Shown here: positions 1-7,620 of the stretch, in pieces
Layout of the letters: each line of letters begins with the position of its first letter
Numbering within the stretch: position 1 is the first letter of the stretch
Origin: Solirubrum puertoriconensis
Lineage (GTDB): Bacteria > Bacteroidota > Bacteroidia > Cytophagales > Hymenobacteraceae
Direction of reading: 5' to 3'
Assembly: GCF_001483135.1 (NCBI RefSeq)
Contig: NZ_LNAL01000006.1
Span: forward strand, 62,003 to 126,002
Length of the DNA: 64,000 bases
Translations under genes and position numbers: made by a program
The notes under the pieces: model-generated
The model's input: the letters and a program-made list of their open reading frames with translations, nothing else
Told to the model about the DNA's origin: nothing
Database searches by the model: none

Positions 1-826
1 GCGTACTGCTTTGGGTGCGAAAAATTCGGTCGAGCACGCGGCCGTCGGTTTGGTACTGCCGCGGAGTTTCGCCGGCAAAGTCGCGGTAGTCGCGGATAAG
101 GTGCGACTGATCGGTGTAGCCAAAGCGCAGCACGGCATCGGCCCAGGTGGCGTCGGGCTCCTGCAGGTAGGCGTGCGCTGCCCGAAAGCGAACCAGCCGG
201 GCAAACGTTTTGGGCGGCATGCCCACCTCGCGCGAAAAGCGCCGCAGCAGGGTACGCACCGATACCTCGAGTTGCAGCGCTACATCTTCTACCTCCAGCT
301 GGCCTTGGCTGCGCATCAGCAAGGCCGCGGCTTGCCCGCCGAGGCCCAATGTAGCTTGCTGCTTGGCCAGCTGATGCAGAAAAAAAGCGTCGGCGGCGGC
401 ACAGCACCCGGCAAAATCCAGATCGGGCCTTAATTGCCGCGCAATGCCATCGGCCATCGGAGCACCTAGGGCCTGGTGCAGCGGCACGGTGGCGTTTTGG
501 TAGCGGCTGACTTCGCAGCGCAGCAAATCGTAGGCGCCGGCTGGCGTCAGCTGCACAATAAAGCCCCGAATGGTGCCCGTGTACTCGTTGCCGCCGCTGC
601 GCGTAAGCTGGCCTACAAACCCGGCCGGCGGCGCTATTTGGTTGGCGGCTGGCCCATCGGTTATGCGAATCTGGCCTTCGTGAAAAAGCACGATGGCAGG
701 ACACCCAATGGGTATGATGCGCGCGGCATACCGCTGATCGGGCGGCAAGGGCACAAATACATCGGCGTAGCCAACAATGAACGGCTGTAGAGCAGCCGCC
801 GGCGGTACGGTAACCGGCTGCGACAT
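1..826 (-). CDS. AraC-family transcriptional regulator (partial, 3' end outside window)
   Basis: The reverse strand is open from an ATG at 826 to the window edge, giving about 275 residues without a stop. The N-terminal half (starting MSQPVTVPPAAALQPFIVGY, then RIIPIGCPAIVLFHEG) resembles the sensory domain of AraC regulators of the DUF6597 type. The C-terminal part is an AraC double helix-turn-helix: VEDVALQLEVSVRTLLRRFS is the first helix pair, and FGYTDQSHLIRDYRDFAG with TPRQY is the classic second-helix signature. The last few residues and the stop lie beyond position 1. It probably activates or represses a nearby or remote target in response to a small ligand; neither can be read from the sequence. 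The gene stands alone here, transcribed towards the window edge. Confidence 0.85.
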   Translation of the reverse strand, partial: MSQPVTVPPAAALQPFIVGYADVFVPLPPDQRYAARIIPIGCPAIVLFHEGQIRITDGPAANQIAPPAGFVGQLTRSGGNEYTGTIRGFIVQLTPAGAYDLLRCEVSRYQNATVPLHQALGAPMADGIARQLRPDLDFAGCCAAADAFFLHQLAKQQATLGLGGQAAALLMRSQGQLEVEDVALQLEVSVRTLLRRFSREVGMPPKTFARLVRFRAAHAYLQEPDATWADAVLRFGYTDQSHLIRDYRDFAGETPRQYQTDGRVLDRIFRTQSST

Positions 827-971
827 AAGCGAAAGCAGTATAGAAGTTTCCTGGTGTGAAGAATAGCTTCTGATTGCTGTACACGTCCGCAGCCTAATTG
901 TTTAAATCAGCTAGCGCCTTATAAGCCGAAAACCGGGCTATGCTGCTCGGCAACCCCACAACTCACAAAAT

Positions 972-1000
972 AAAACCCCAGCCCAAAGGGCCAGGGTTTT
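972..1000. terminator. Imperfect hairpin between the AraC and DUF434 genes
   Basis: AAAACCC and GCCC on the left pair with GGGC and GGGTTTT on the right, around an AAA loop. The hairpin lies in the 311-base gap between the AraC start and the DUF434 stop, and both its flanks are A/T. It is plausibly the terminator of the DUF434 gene. Nothing else is recognisable in the gap. Confidence 0.4.
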
Positions 1001-1137
1001 AAGGTGGAGCTATGTCGGCAATGCTGCCGAAAACGAATAAATACCTCTGTGCAAAAAGGATGCCGTTGCTAATTGCTGCTGCTGAGGTTGGCCGCCAGCC
1101 CTAGGTGCTTGGCTGCTTATTGAGTGCCAGCAGGTAC

Positions 1138-1869
1138 CTAGGCTGCGTCGCCGTGGCTTAAATCGAGCAGCCACTGCGGTGGCTCAGCCGCTAGCGCCAG
1201 GGCGCCTAGATTCAGCCAAGCTCCTGCCCGATCGAGCACTACCGAATCGGAAGTCACGACAACATCCGTGGTATCGGCCAACACGCGGTCGGGGTTCATG
1301 ACTACCTCGGCCGTCCAGGAGAAGCCGAGCGCGGGCCCCAACTCGCGCAAGCGCGCCGCCAACCGGCCACTGTTCGACACGGGCTGATCGAGCAGCCACC
1401 GCACCGGGCCAGGAGCCAGTGGCAGCAGCGCGGCGGCGGCTAGGCGTATGGCTCTATCGGTTTCCTGCACGGCGCGGTAAGTGCCGTGTATGCTCGATAA
1501 GTCGCGCAGGGCGCCGTCGCGGCCGCGCAGTACCACTCCGCCGCTCAGGGCCGTTTCGAGGGTAATGAGCAGGTTGAAGCCGTCGATGGATACGGGCCGG
1601 CCGCCTAGGTGGACAGCGGGCAGTTGTGTAGCGGCACGCTGGGCGTATTGCTCATCGGTGCAGGCCGCGCGCCCCGCAGCCCAGCGCTGCCGTTCGGTTA
1701 GGGCATATCGGTCGCCTACCAGCTTCAGGGTGGCACCGGGTGGGTAGCCGCGTGTTAGCAGCCACGACAGCTCGCCCACGGCGCGGCACAGCACCGGCAG
1801 CCACTCGGGCGCAAACAGCTTGGCATCGGAAGGGTGGGGGCCGCGGTGGCGGGTATCGGCTGGGCGCAT
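1138..1869 (-). CDS. DUF434 domain-containing protein
   Basis: The start MRPADTRHRGPHPSDAKLFA begins just before the point where this family normally begins (RGPHPxDAxLF). The protein is 243 residues. It shows the family's conserved blocks: ELSWLLTRGY, LKLVGDRYALTERQR, the RPVSIDGFNLLITLE block, the GGVVLRGRDGALRDLSSIHG block, WLLDQPVSNSGRLAA, DRVLAD and VVTSDSVVLDRAG. DUF434 proteins are scattered through archaea and bacteria and their activity is not established. The Asp-rich motifs (IDGFN, LRGRDG, TSDS) resemble a PIN/NYN-like nuclease core, but that is only inference. An in-frame ATG at 1986 would add 39 residues outside the family profile; a CTACTTTGGG box just upstream of it leaves that start possible. 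The gene is monocistronic. Confidence 0.8.
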   Translation of the reverse strand: MRPADTRHRGPHPSDAKLFAPEWLPVLCRAVGELSWLLTRGYPPGATLKLVGDRYALTERQRWAAGRAACTDEQYAQRAATQLPAVHLGGRPVSIDGFNLLITLETALSGGVVLRGRDGALRDLSSIHGTYRAVQETDRAIRLAAAALLPLAPGPVRWLLDQPVSNSGRLAARLRELGPALGFSWTAEVVMNPDRVLADTTDVVVTSDSVVLDRAGAWLNLGALALAAEPPQWLLDLSHGDAA

Positions 1870-2353
1870 AGGGCGTGGTGTACGTAGGCAATGCTCGTGA
1901 AAGCTTGCGTACGAAATCGTCCCTTTTGCAGTAAAACCAAGCTCCAGCGGCCTGCGCCAGGTAAGGCCGTCCACAAACCAAAGCATCTTACTAGGTAGTT
2001 CGAGCAGTGGTGCCCAAAGTAGCGCAATAAACCGCTAGGTTTGGCCGAGTTGCCTTATTTACGCTGCTTGCTCGGCCAAGCCTCATTCTTCAAAAGTACG
2101 CTGATACGGAGTCTTGCCTAATGCGTCGTTATGCCAGCGCTTGGCTCTTTTGTGGCCTTCTGAAGGGCTCCTCGCGAGCAAGTTCAATGCCCAGCGACAG
2201 GCTCGGTGCGGCGGCTTCTCTGCTGAACGCTATGCTCCTGGGACGTGCTGGCGTTGGCGCCCGGTAGGTGCGTTGTGCTGTTCTCAATTCAGCAAGCCAA
2301 GGGCTATGGGCAATAAAAATGCCCACCGGGTTGCGGCGGGCATTTTAATTTTG
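1870..2353. other. Intergenic region upstream of DUF434, no gene seen
   Basis: About 480 bases between the DUF434 start and tRNA-Asn. Open frames here are short and on both strands, with no recognisable protein. It contains a CTACTTTGGG stretch near 2010-2025 (reverse strand) that resembles a degenerate -7 box, also seen upstream of the gene at 10911. It also contains the tRNA terminator at 2316-2345. Confidence 0.5.
2316..2345 (-). terminator. Terminator of tRNA-Asn
   Basis: A 13-bp stem with one G-U-type mismatch (AAAATGCCC.CCG against CGGCGGGCATTTT) lies 9 bases past the tRNA 3' end. It is followed on the reverse strand by a T-rich tail. Confidence 0.75.
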
Positions 2354-2427
2354 CGCTCCCTCCTGGGCTCGAACCAGGGACCCTCTGATTAACAGTCAGA
2401 TGCTCTAACCGACTGAGCTAAGGAAGC
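2354..2427 (-). tRNA. tRNA-Asn (GTT)
   Basis: A full cloverleaf is visible on the reverse strand, 74 bases. The 7-bp acceptor is GCTTCCT paired with AGGGAGC (one G-U). The D-arm begins GCTCAG, the anticodon loop is CTGACTGTTAATCAG with anticodon GTT, and the T-arm is CCTGG-TTCGAGC-CCAGG. The discriminator base is G. CCA is not encoded. The gene is monocistronic, with its own promoter-like sequence upstream and a terminator downstream. Confidence 0.97.
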
Positions 2428-2460
2428 GGGTCGCAATTGCTTAGTAGCTGATTGCGGGTG

Positions 2461-2491
2461 CAATATTACAGCGCGTTACCGGTTCTCACAA
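2461..2491 (-). promoter_or_regulatory. Probable promoter of tRNA-Asn
   Basis: On the reverse strand TTGT is followed after exactly 19 bases by TAATATTG. This is one base off the Bacteroidota -7 consensus TAnnTTTG, at the usual -33/-7 spacing. The box lies about 34 bases before the tRNA. Confidence 0.5.
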
Positions 2492-2523
2492 CCCTTCTGC
2501 AATAATTTTTTTCGCAATACAGG

Positions 2524-2958
2524 TTAGTTGGTGATGTACAGCAAGTTGCCGGATAAGGCGGTGCTGTATTGGCGCAGCGGTCGGCGGGCCGGACCGCTGG
2601 TTACTTGGCCGCGCATATCAAAACGTGAGCCGCAGCAGGAGTCGGCCATGAAGAAGCCCGACTTGTCGACGGTGACCTTGGCGCAGGCGTTGTACGGCTC
2701 GTAGGGGCAGTTGCGTTCGAAGGCGAGGTACTGCTGGGCGTTCTGCCGCACCACCACAAGGCCGCGTACGCCGCCGCCTAGGTAAACGTAACCGTTGTCG
2801 AAGCGCAGGGCGGAGTACTGCTGGTTGGTGAGGTTGAGCTGCTCGCTGACAACCGCCGACGGAATGCCGGGCTCGGCCGCGGTATTGGAGGAGCAGGCCG
2901 CTAGCCCGGCAGCTAGCAGCAGGGCAGAAGGCAGGCAGAAACGCAGAAGAGAATCCAT
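2524..2958 (-). CDS. Rieske-like lipoprotein lacking the cluster histidines
   Basis: 144 residues. Residues 1-22 form a lipoprotein signal with lipobox LAAC (Cys22), so it should be membrane-anchored outside the cytoplasm. Residues 45-144 have the length and strand pattern of a small Rieske domain, including the final repeat-like GNLLYITN. In a true Rieske protein the iron-sulphur cluster is held by CxH and CxxH. Here the equivalent segments read N-C84-P-Y and D-S-C108-C109-G-S-R-F, so both histidines are missing while cysteines remain (also Cys92). I believe related Cytophagales proteins have the same pattern. It may be a disulphide-stabilised binding domain rather than an electron carrier. 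Monocistronic; its 5' neighbour is the dehydrogenase ending at 3003. Confidence 0.65.
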   Translation of the reverse strand: MDSLLRFCLPSALLLAAGLAACSSNTAAEPGIPSAVVSEQLNLTNQQYSALRFDNGYVYLGGGVRGLVVVRQNAQQYLAFERNCPYEPYNACAKVTVDKSGFFMADSCCGSRFDMRGQVTSGPARRPLRQYSTALSGNLLYITN

Positions 2959-3002
2959 ACCGGTACTAACGTGCGCCCAGGTAGTTTATGTTCGGGCAGC
3001 GG

Positions 3003-3860
3003 CTAGTATTGGTAGAAACCGCGACCCGACTTGCGCCCGTGGTGGCCGGCATCCACTTTCTGCTGCTGAATGCGGTTGGGGCGAAACTTGGGGTCGTAGT
3101 GGAAAGCTTCGTAAAGCGAACTGGTAACGGCAAAATTGGTGTCAACGCCAATCAGGTCCATCAGTTTGAAGGGACCCATGCGGAAACCTGCCGATTCCAG
3201 CAGCTCGTCAATGGTTTCGAGCGGGGCTACGTTCTCTTCCAGCGCCTTCAGGCTTTCAACATAGTAATGCCGGGCCACGCGGTTCACAATAAAACCAGGG
3301 GCATCGGCGGCCAGCACAGGTTTCTTGCCTAACGCTACGGCGAGTTGGCGCACCCGTTCGCTTACTTCCGGCGCAGTGGTAACGCCCGAAATAATTTCCA
3401 CGAGCGGCATCAGTGGGGCCGGGTTGAAGAAGTGCATGCCCACCACGCGCTCGGGGTGCGGCACCGGGGCAGCCAGCTGCGTAATAGGGAAGGTGCTGGT
3501 ATTGGAGGCCAGAATAGTGGCGGTACTGTTGATGGCTGCCAGGTCGATAAACAATTGGTGCTTCACGCTCATCTTTTCCACCACGGCTTCAATCACGATA
3601 TCGGCCTGCACTTTCTCCAGGTCGTGGGTGATAGCGAGGCGCTCGAGAGCGGCGTCGCGGTCGGTAGCGCTCATCCGGCCTTTTTCCACCAGCTTACCTA
3701 GGCCCGCATCGATGCCCTGTTGGCCCCGCAGCAGCATGTTCTGGCTTACATCGTAAAGCAAGGTGCGGTAGCCGGCTTGCAGGCAAAGCTGGGCAATGCC
3801 CGCACCCATGGTGCCGGCGCCAACCACGGCGATTGTTTGGAGTGCAGCAGGAGAGGTCAT
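3003..3860 (-). CDS. 3-hydroxyacyl-CoA (3-hydroxybutyryl-CoA) dehydrogenase
   Basis: Oxidises the 3-hydroxyl of short acyl-CoAs with NAD+, in fatty-acid or butanoate metabolism in the cytoplasm. Starting at the ATG at 3860 (MTSPAALQTIAVVGAGTMG) it is 285 residues, the normal length for the stand-alone enzyme. The NAD-binding G14-x-G16-xx-G19 motif opens a Rossmann domain. MHFFNPAPLMPLVEII carries the catalytic His-Glu pair, followed by PGFIVNR. The C-terminal helical domain ends SGRGFYQY. An alternative start 10 codons upstream would lie in a hairpin tail and is unlikely. The pheS terminator sits directly before this gene. Confidence 0.93.
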   Translation of the reverse strand: MTSPAALQTIAVVGAGTMGAGIAQLCLQAGYRTLLYDVSQNMLLRGQQGIDAGLGKLVEKGRMSATDRDAALERLAITHDLEKVQADIVIEAVVEKMSVKHQLFIDLAAINSTATILASNTSTFPITQLAAPVPHPERVVGMHFFNPAPLMPLVEIISGVTTAPEVSERVRQLAVALGKKPVLAADAPGFIVNRVARHYYVESLKALEENVAPLETIDELLESAGFRMGPFKLMDLIGVDTNFAVTSSLYEAFHYDPKFRPNRIQQQKVDAGHHGRKSGRGFYQY

Positions 3861-3868
3861 AGCAGGGG

Positions 3869-3905
3869 CAAAAAAGAAAGCGAGACGCAAGATATTGCGT
3901 CTCGC
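3869..3905 (-). terminator. Terminator of pheS, immediately upstream of the dehydrogenase start
   Basis: An 11-bp perfect stem (GCGAGACGCAA at 3880-3890 and its complement at 3895-3905) with a 4-base loop is followed on the reverse strand by CTTTCTTTTTTG. Only about 8 bases separate the T tract from the dehydrogenase ATG. Confidence 0.8.
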
Positions 3906-3935
3906 CTCAATGCAGCAGGCAAGTGCACCTAGGGC

Positions 3936-4976
3936 TTAGTGAATAGCCTCGAACTGGCGCAGGAAGCGCATGTCGTTTTGGGTGAACAAGCGCAAGTCTT
4001 TGATCTGGTACTTGAGCATGGTGGGGCGCTCCAGGCCCATGCCGAAGGCAAAGCCGGAGTAGCGCTCGGGGTCGATGCCGCAGTTGCGCAGCACGTTCGG
4101 ATCGACCATGCCCGCGCCCATAATCTCGACCCAGCCGGTGTATTTGCAGATGTTACAGCCCGCACCTTTGCAGATCAGGCACGAAATGTCAATCTCGGTG
4201 CTGGGCTCGGTGAAGGGGAAGTACGAGGGACGCATCCGCATCTTCACGTCCTTGCCGTAGAACTCCTGCGCGAAGTAATAGATGGTTTGCTTCAGGTCGG
4301 CGAAGCTCACGTTTTCGTCGATATACAAGCCCTCGATCTGGTGGAACACCATGTGCGCCCGGGCCGAAATGGCCTCGTTGCGGTACACGCGGCCCGGCAT
4401 GATGCTGCGGATGGGCGGCTTCTGGCTTTGCATCAGGCGCACCTGCACGGTGCTGGTGTGCGTGCGCAGCAAGCGGTTTTGCTCTTCCTCGCCAGCAGCG
4501 GGCACGAAGAACGTGTCCTGCATTTCGCGGGCGGGGTGGTTCTCGGGGAAGTTAAGGGCCGAGAAGTTGTGCCAGTCGTCTTCGATTTCGGGCCCTTCGG
4601 CCACGTTGAAGCCGATACGCGAGAAAATGCGCACGATTTCGTCGCGGGTGAGGCTCAGGGGGTGGCGCGTGCCTAGGGCACCCGGCACGGGCGGCAGGGT
4701 GTAGTCGTAGCCCGGGTCGGCGGGTTGGCTGGCGGCTTCGTCCTCGAGCTGCTGGCGGCGCTGGTCAAACTTATCCTGCGCCAGCTGCTTCAGCTGGTTG
4801 AGCTGCTGCCCCACGGCGCGGCGGTCTTCGGCCGCTACCGTCTTGAGCTGGTCGAACAGGTCGGCCAGGCGGCCTTTACGGCCCGTGTAGGCAATGCGAA
4901 ACTGATCGAGTTGCTGCGCCGTCGAAACGTCGTAGGCCTCTATTTCCTCCCGAAGCTGTTGAATCGTGTCCTGCAT
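3936..4976 (-). CDS. pheS: Phenylalanine--tRNA ligase alpha subunit
   Basis: Charges tRNA-Phe as part of the alpha2-beta2 synthetase. 346 residues, the standard alpha-subunit length. The N-terminal ~85 residues are the coiled-coil tRNA-binding arm (QLREEIEAYD, then KQLAQDKFDQRRQQLEDE). The class II catalytic core follows with HPLSLTRDEIVRIFSRIGF, the TSTVQVRLMQ block, motif 2 around VFHQIEGLYIDENVSFADLK, the cysteine-rich CLICKGAGCNICK, and motif 3 GFAFGMGLERPTMLKY. The usual Leu or Ile after Arg in motif 3 is Pro. The start ATG at 4976 lies 8 bases after a perfect TATCTTTG promoter box, suggesting a very short leader. pheT is not adjacent, as is common in this phylum. Confidence 0.96.
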   Translation of the reverse strand: MQDTIQQLREEIEAYDVSTAQQLDQFRIAYTGRKGRLADLFDQLKTVAAEDRRAVGQQLNQLKQLAQDKFDQRRQQLEDEAASQPADPGYDYTLPPVPGALGTRHPLSLTRDEIVRIFSRIGFNVAEGPEIEDDWHNFSALNFPENHPAREMQDTFFVPAAGEEEQNRLLRTHTSTVQVRLMQSQKPPIRSIMPGRVYRNEAISARAHMVFHQIEGLYIDENVSFADLKQTIYYFAQEFYGKDVKMRMRPSYFPFTEPSTEIDISCLICKGAGCNICKYTGWVEIMGAGMVDPNVLRNCGIDPERYSGFAFGMGLERPTMLKYQIKDLRLFTQNDMRFLRQFEAIH

Positions 4977-4984
4977 AACAAGAG

Positions 4985-4992
4985 CAAAGATA
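4985..4992 (-). promoter_or_regulatory. -7 promoter box of pheS
   Basis: TATCTTTG on the reverse strand matches the Bacteroidota -7 consensus TAnnTTTG. It ends 8 bases from the pheS ATG. I see no clear TTTG at the -33 distance. Confidence 0.55.
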
Positions 4993-5121
4993 GGTTGCGG
5001 GTGGGCTTTTGCGGCCCTAGGTGCACAATTGCCCGGCGAGCCGCGCTAAACCATTGACCCTTTGTGGCGCGGGTACGTATCAGGCTGGTAAGCATTTTAT
5101 TCACCTAAACCCGCCCGTTGC

Positions 5122-5460
5122 ATGGTACGCCGTTTACTTCTGCCCTTGTTCCTGATGCTAGCTGGCGTAGTAGCCGAGCTACCAGCCGAAGCTCAGTCCC
5201 GCACGGGCCGTGGTTACCGCGCCCGCACACAACCCCGCTCCTCCGACGACGTGAAGCTGGCCCCCGGCATGCGCCTAGGTAGGCCGCTGGCCCTTACCAC
5301 CGATTACATGGGCCGGCCCATCAAGCCCAAAGCCAAGCTCACGTCCACGCCTGTAAAATCGAAGGTTACGGGCGCCACCTCCATGTCGGCCAGCAGCCGC
5401 GGGGCGGCCACTCCTGCATCCAATGCCAAAGCACCCGTCGCCAAGCCACGCCGGCGATGA
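5122..5460 (+). CDS. Secreted basic protein with DYMGRPI motif
   Basis: 112 residues. A signal peptide (MVRRLLLPLFLMLAGVVAEL, cleavage near AEAQS) is followed by a low-complexity basic tail ending KPRRR. The one structured-looking piece is LAPGMRLGRPLALTTDYMGR followed by PIKPK. The same motif recurs in the next gene (5598-6185), so the two are probably paralogous in that segment. Function is unknown; the basic composition suggests an interaction with the envelope or nucleic acid outside the membrane, but that is a guess. It is separated by 137 bases from its paralogue and both are transcribed in the same direction. Confidence 0.6.
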   Translation: MVRRLLLPLFLMLAGVVAELPAEAQSRTGRGYRARTQPRSSDDVKLAPGMRLGRPLALTTDYMGRPIKPKAKLTSTPVKSKVTGATSMSASSRGAATPASNAKAPVAKPRRR

Positions 5461-5597
5461 ACTGTTTTTGGAAGGGTGCGGTTGCGCATGAAATTGCCAA
5501 TTGGCGCAGCGGGTTAATGAACTGATTGTCGGGCTTGTACCTGCTTAACCAGAACCGTAAATTCCCTCTCCACCCCCACGTACTCCTTTAACTCGCT

Positions 5598-6185
5598 ATG
5601 AAAAGCTTAGCTTTCCTTGTACTAGCCATGGGTTTGACTGCCGTATCGGCCGAAGCCCAGCAAAAAAAGACATCCAGCAAGGGCAACGACGGCTGGGGCA
5701 GCTCCAGCGGCAGTGGCTGGGGTAGCTCGAGCGGCTGGGACGCACCGGCACCGAAGCCCGCGGCCAAGCCCAAAACCACGACTACCAAAACCACTACCAC
5801 CAAGGCCGCTACTACTCCCAACGCTGCTGCTACCAACGGCGCTGCTGCTACGCCAGCCGCAGGCAACGCCACGGCTACCACTCCTGCCAGCGGCACCGGT
5901 GCAACGGGTGATGCTTCGCAAGCCATGGGTGGCCAGCAGGGCGCAGCCGGCGCTACGGGCAATGCTGCCAACGGTGGCTTTGGCGACATGGGTCCCGGTG
6001 ACCGTACGCCCGAGCGCATCGAAGGCATGAGCGTGGCTCCGGGCCGCCCCTTAATGCCCTCCGGCCGCACCCGCTCCGACTACATGGGCCGCCCGATTCA
6101 GCCCAAGCCCTCGATGCGCCCCCGCAGCATCGACAACACGCAACAAACCGACCTGCTAAACACTGCCCCCGGCCAGCGCCCCTAG
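5598..6185 (+). CDS. Secreted low-complexity protein with DYMGRPI motif
   Basis: 195 residues. Signal peptide MKSLAFLVLAMGLTAVSAEA with cleavage before QQKK. A Gly/Ser/Trp repeat region follows (WGSSSGSGWGSSSGW), then Lys/Thr repeats (KTTTTKTTTTKAATT), then an Ala/Gly/Thr-rich linker to about residue 135. The C-terminal segment VAPGRPLMPSGRTRSDYMGR continuing PIQPK repeats the motif of the upstream gene, with the same SDYMGRPI core. The repeats suggest a flexible, perhaps surface-exposed protein. Function is unknown. Its terminator lies inside the 3' end of the opposing peptidase gene. Confidence 0.6.
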   Translation: MKSLAFLVLAMGLTAVSAEAQQKKTSSKGNDGWGSSSGSGWGSSSGWDAPAPKPAAKPKTTTTKTTTTKAATTPNAAATNGAAATPAAGNATATTPASGTGATGDASQAMGGQQGAAGATGNAANGGFGDMGPGDRTPERIEGMSVAPGRPLMPSGRTRSDYMGRPIQPKPSMRPRSIDNTQQTDLLNTAPGQRP

Positions 6186-6242
6186 GTGGGGCCCCAACCG
6201 GGGGCAGAGCAACACCCAGGGCAACGGCCCTAGGTGGTGTAC

Positions 6243-7526
6243 TTAAGCCGAGGCTGTTTCAGCCTCGGCTATTTTTTTGGGCGCTGCGGCCGGGCGGGCC
6301 TGGTAGCGCAAGGTAGAGCAGTTGTCGGAACGCAATACCTCACAAGCAGCCTCCAGCACGTCGGCGGGGGTTACGGCCTGCACGCGGGCGCTTTCTTCGT
6401 TTACTAGGTTAGCGTCGCCGATGAGCTTGTAGTAGGCTAAGTTCATGGCGCGGTGCAGCAGTTCTACTTCGCTGAACACGATGCTGGCCTCGGCTTGGTT
6501 TTTCACTTTTTCCAGCTCTTCGGCGGTTATTTCCTGTTGGCGTAGTTCCTCTACAATCTCCGTTACGGCCGCGTCGGCTTCTTCCAGGCCCACGCCTTCG
6601 TTCAGCTTGCCGCTGATTACAAACAAGCCCGGCTCCAAGGACCCCGATACCGAAGCCGAAATGGAGTTGAACAAGGGCCGCTCTTTTACCAAACGCTGGT
6701 ACAAGCGGCTCGATTTGCCCCGGCCCAGTACATCGCTCAGCAGGTCAGCGGCTTGGTAAGCATCTTCGGCGCGGCTGGGCATGTGGTACACCTTGTAGAG
6801 CGCACTGAGCGGCACATCGGCCTCTACTGTGAGTAGGCGGGCTTCGGTTTGGCGCGGCTCTTTGGGTAGCTGCCGCTCGTAGCGCGTACCGGCCGGAATG
6901 GGGCCAAACCACTTCTCGGCCAAGCGTTTTACTTCATCGAAGCTAACTGCGCCGGCCACCACCAAAATGGCATTGGCGGGTGAGTAGTGCTTAGCAAAGA
7001 AGTCGCGCACCAGCTGCATGCTGGCGTTTTCGATGTGGCTGATTTCCTTGCCGATGGTAGCCCACTGGTAGGGGTGGTGCTGGTAGGCCAAGGGGCGCAG
7101 CTTCAGCCACACGTCGCCGTAGGGTTGGTTGAGGTAGTTCTGCTTAAACTCCTCTACCACCACTTTGCGCTGTACCTCCAAGCCGTTCTCGGAAAACGCC
7201 AGGCTCAGCATGCGGTCCGATTCGAGCCAAAAGCCCGTTTCAACGTTTTGGGCCGGAACGGTGAGGTAATAGTTGGTAATGTCGGGCGAGGTGAAGGCGT
7301 TGTTTTCGCCGCCTACGCGCTGCAGCGGTTCGTCGTAGCTCGGAATGTTGACGGAGCCCGAAAACATAAGGTGCTCGAACAGGTGTGCGAAGCCGGTGTG
7401 TTCGGGCGATTCGTCGCGCGAGCCCACGTTGTACAGCACGTTCAGCACGGCCATTGGCTGCGTGAAATCCTCGTGCACAATGCAGCGCAGGCCGTTGGTG
7501 AGGGTGAATTCCTGGAATTGTATCAT
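6243..7526 (-). CDS. M16-family zinc metallopeptidase
   Basis: 427 residues, the single-repeat (half-length) form of the pitrilysin/insulinase family. The zinc site is the inverted motif H48-L-F-E51-H52 with the third ligand in VVVEEFKQN about 75 residues later. The substrate-binding R/Y region of the inactive-like second half is present (GRGKSSRLYQRLVKERPLFN). There is no clear signal peptide (MIQFQEFTLTNGLRCIVHED), so it may act in the cytoplasm or depend on an atypical export route. M16 peptidases degrade short peptides or process precursors; the substrate here is unknown. In many Bacteroidota two M16 genes are paired, one carrying HxxEH and one R/Y. Here only one is present. Confidence 0.9.
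   Translation of the reverse strand: MIQFQEFTLTNGLRCIVHEDFTQPMAVLNVLYNVGSRDESPEHTGFAHLFEHLMFSGSVNIPSYDEPLQRVGGENNAFTSPDITNYYLTVPAQNVETGFWLESDRMLSLAFSENGLEVQRKVVVEEFKQNYLNQPYGDVWLKLRPLAYQHHPYQWATIGKEISHIENASMQLVRDFFAKHYSPANAILVVAGAVSFDEVKRLAEKWFGPIPAGTRYERQLPKEPRQTEARLLTVEADVPLSALYKVYHMPSRAEDAYQAADLLSDVLGRGKSSRLYQRLVKERPLFNSISASVSGSLEPGLFVISGKLNEGVGLEEADAAVTEIVEELRQQEITAEELEKVKNQAEASIVFSEVELLHRAMNLAYYKLIGDANLVNEESARVQAVTPADVLEAACEVLRSDNCSTLRYQARPAAAPKKIAEAETASA
6246..6278 (+). terminator. Terminator of the DYMGRPI gene, inside the M16 coding end
   Basis: An 11-bp perfect stem (AGCCGAGGCTG / CAGCCTCGGCT) with a TTT loop and a seven-T tract serves the forward strand. It overlaps the last ten or so codons of the convergent peptidase gene, where it encodes AEAETASA. 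Confidence 0.85.
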
Positions 7527-7620
7527 GAGAAGCGGTAGGTGCGAGCCGGAAAGTAACGTATCAAGAAGATTAACCTACGAAATCGGTAGCAGGTTCGGCC
7601 GGAACCCGTGCGCGTGAGGC

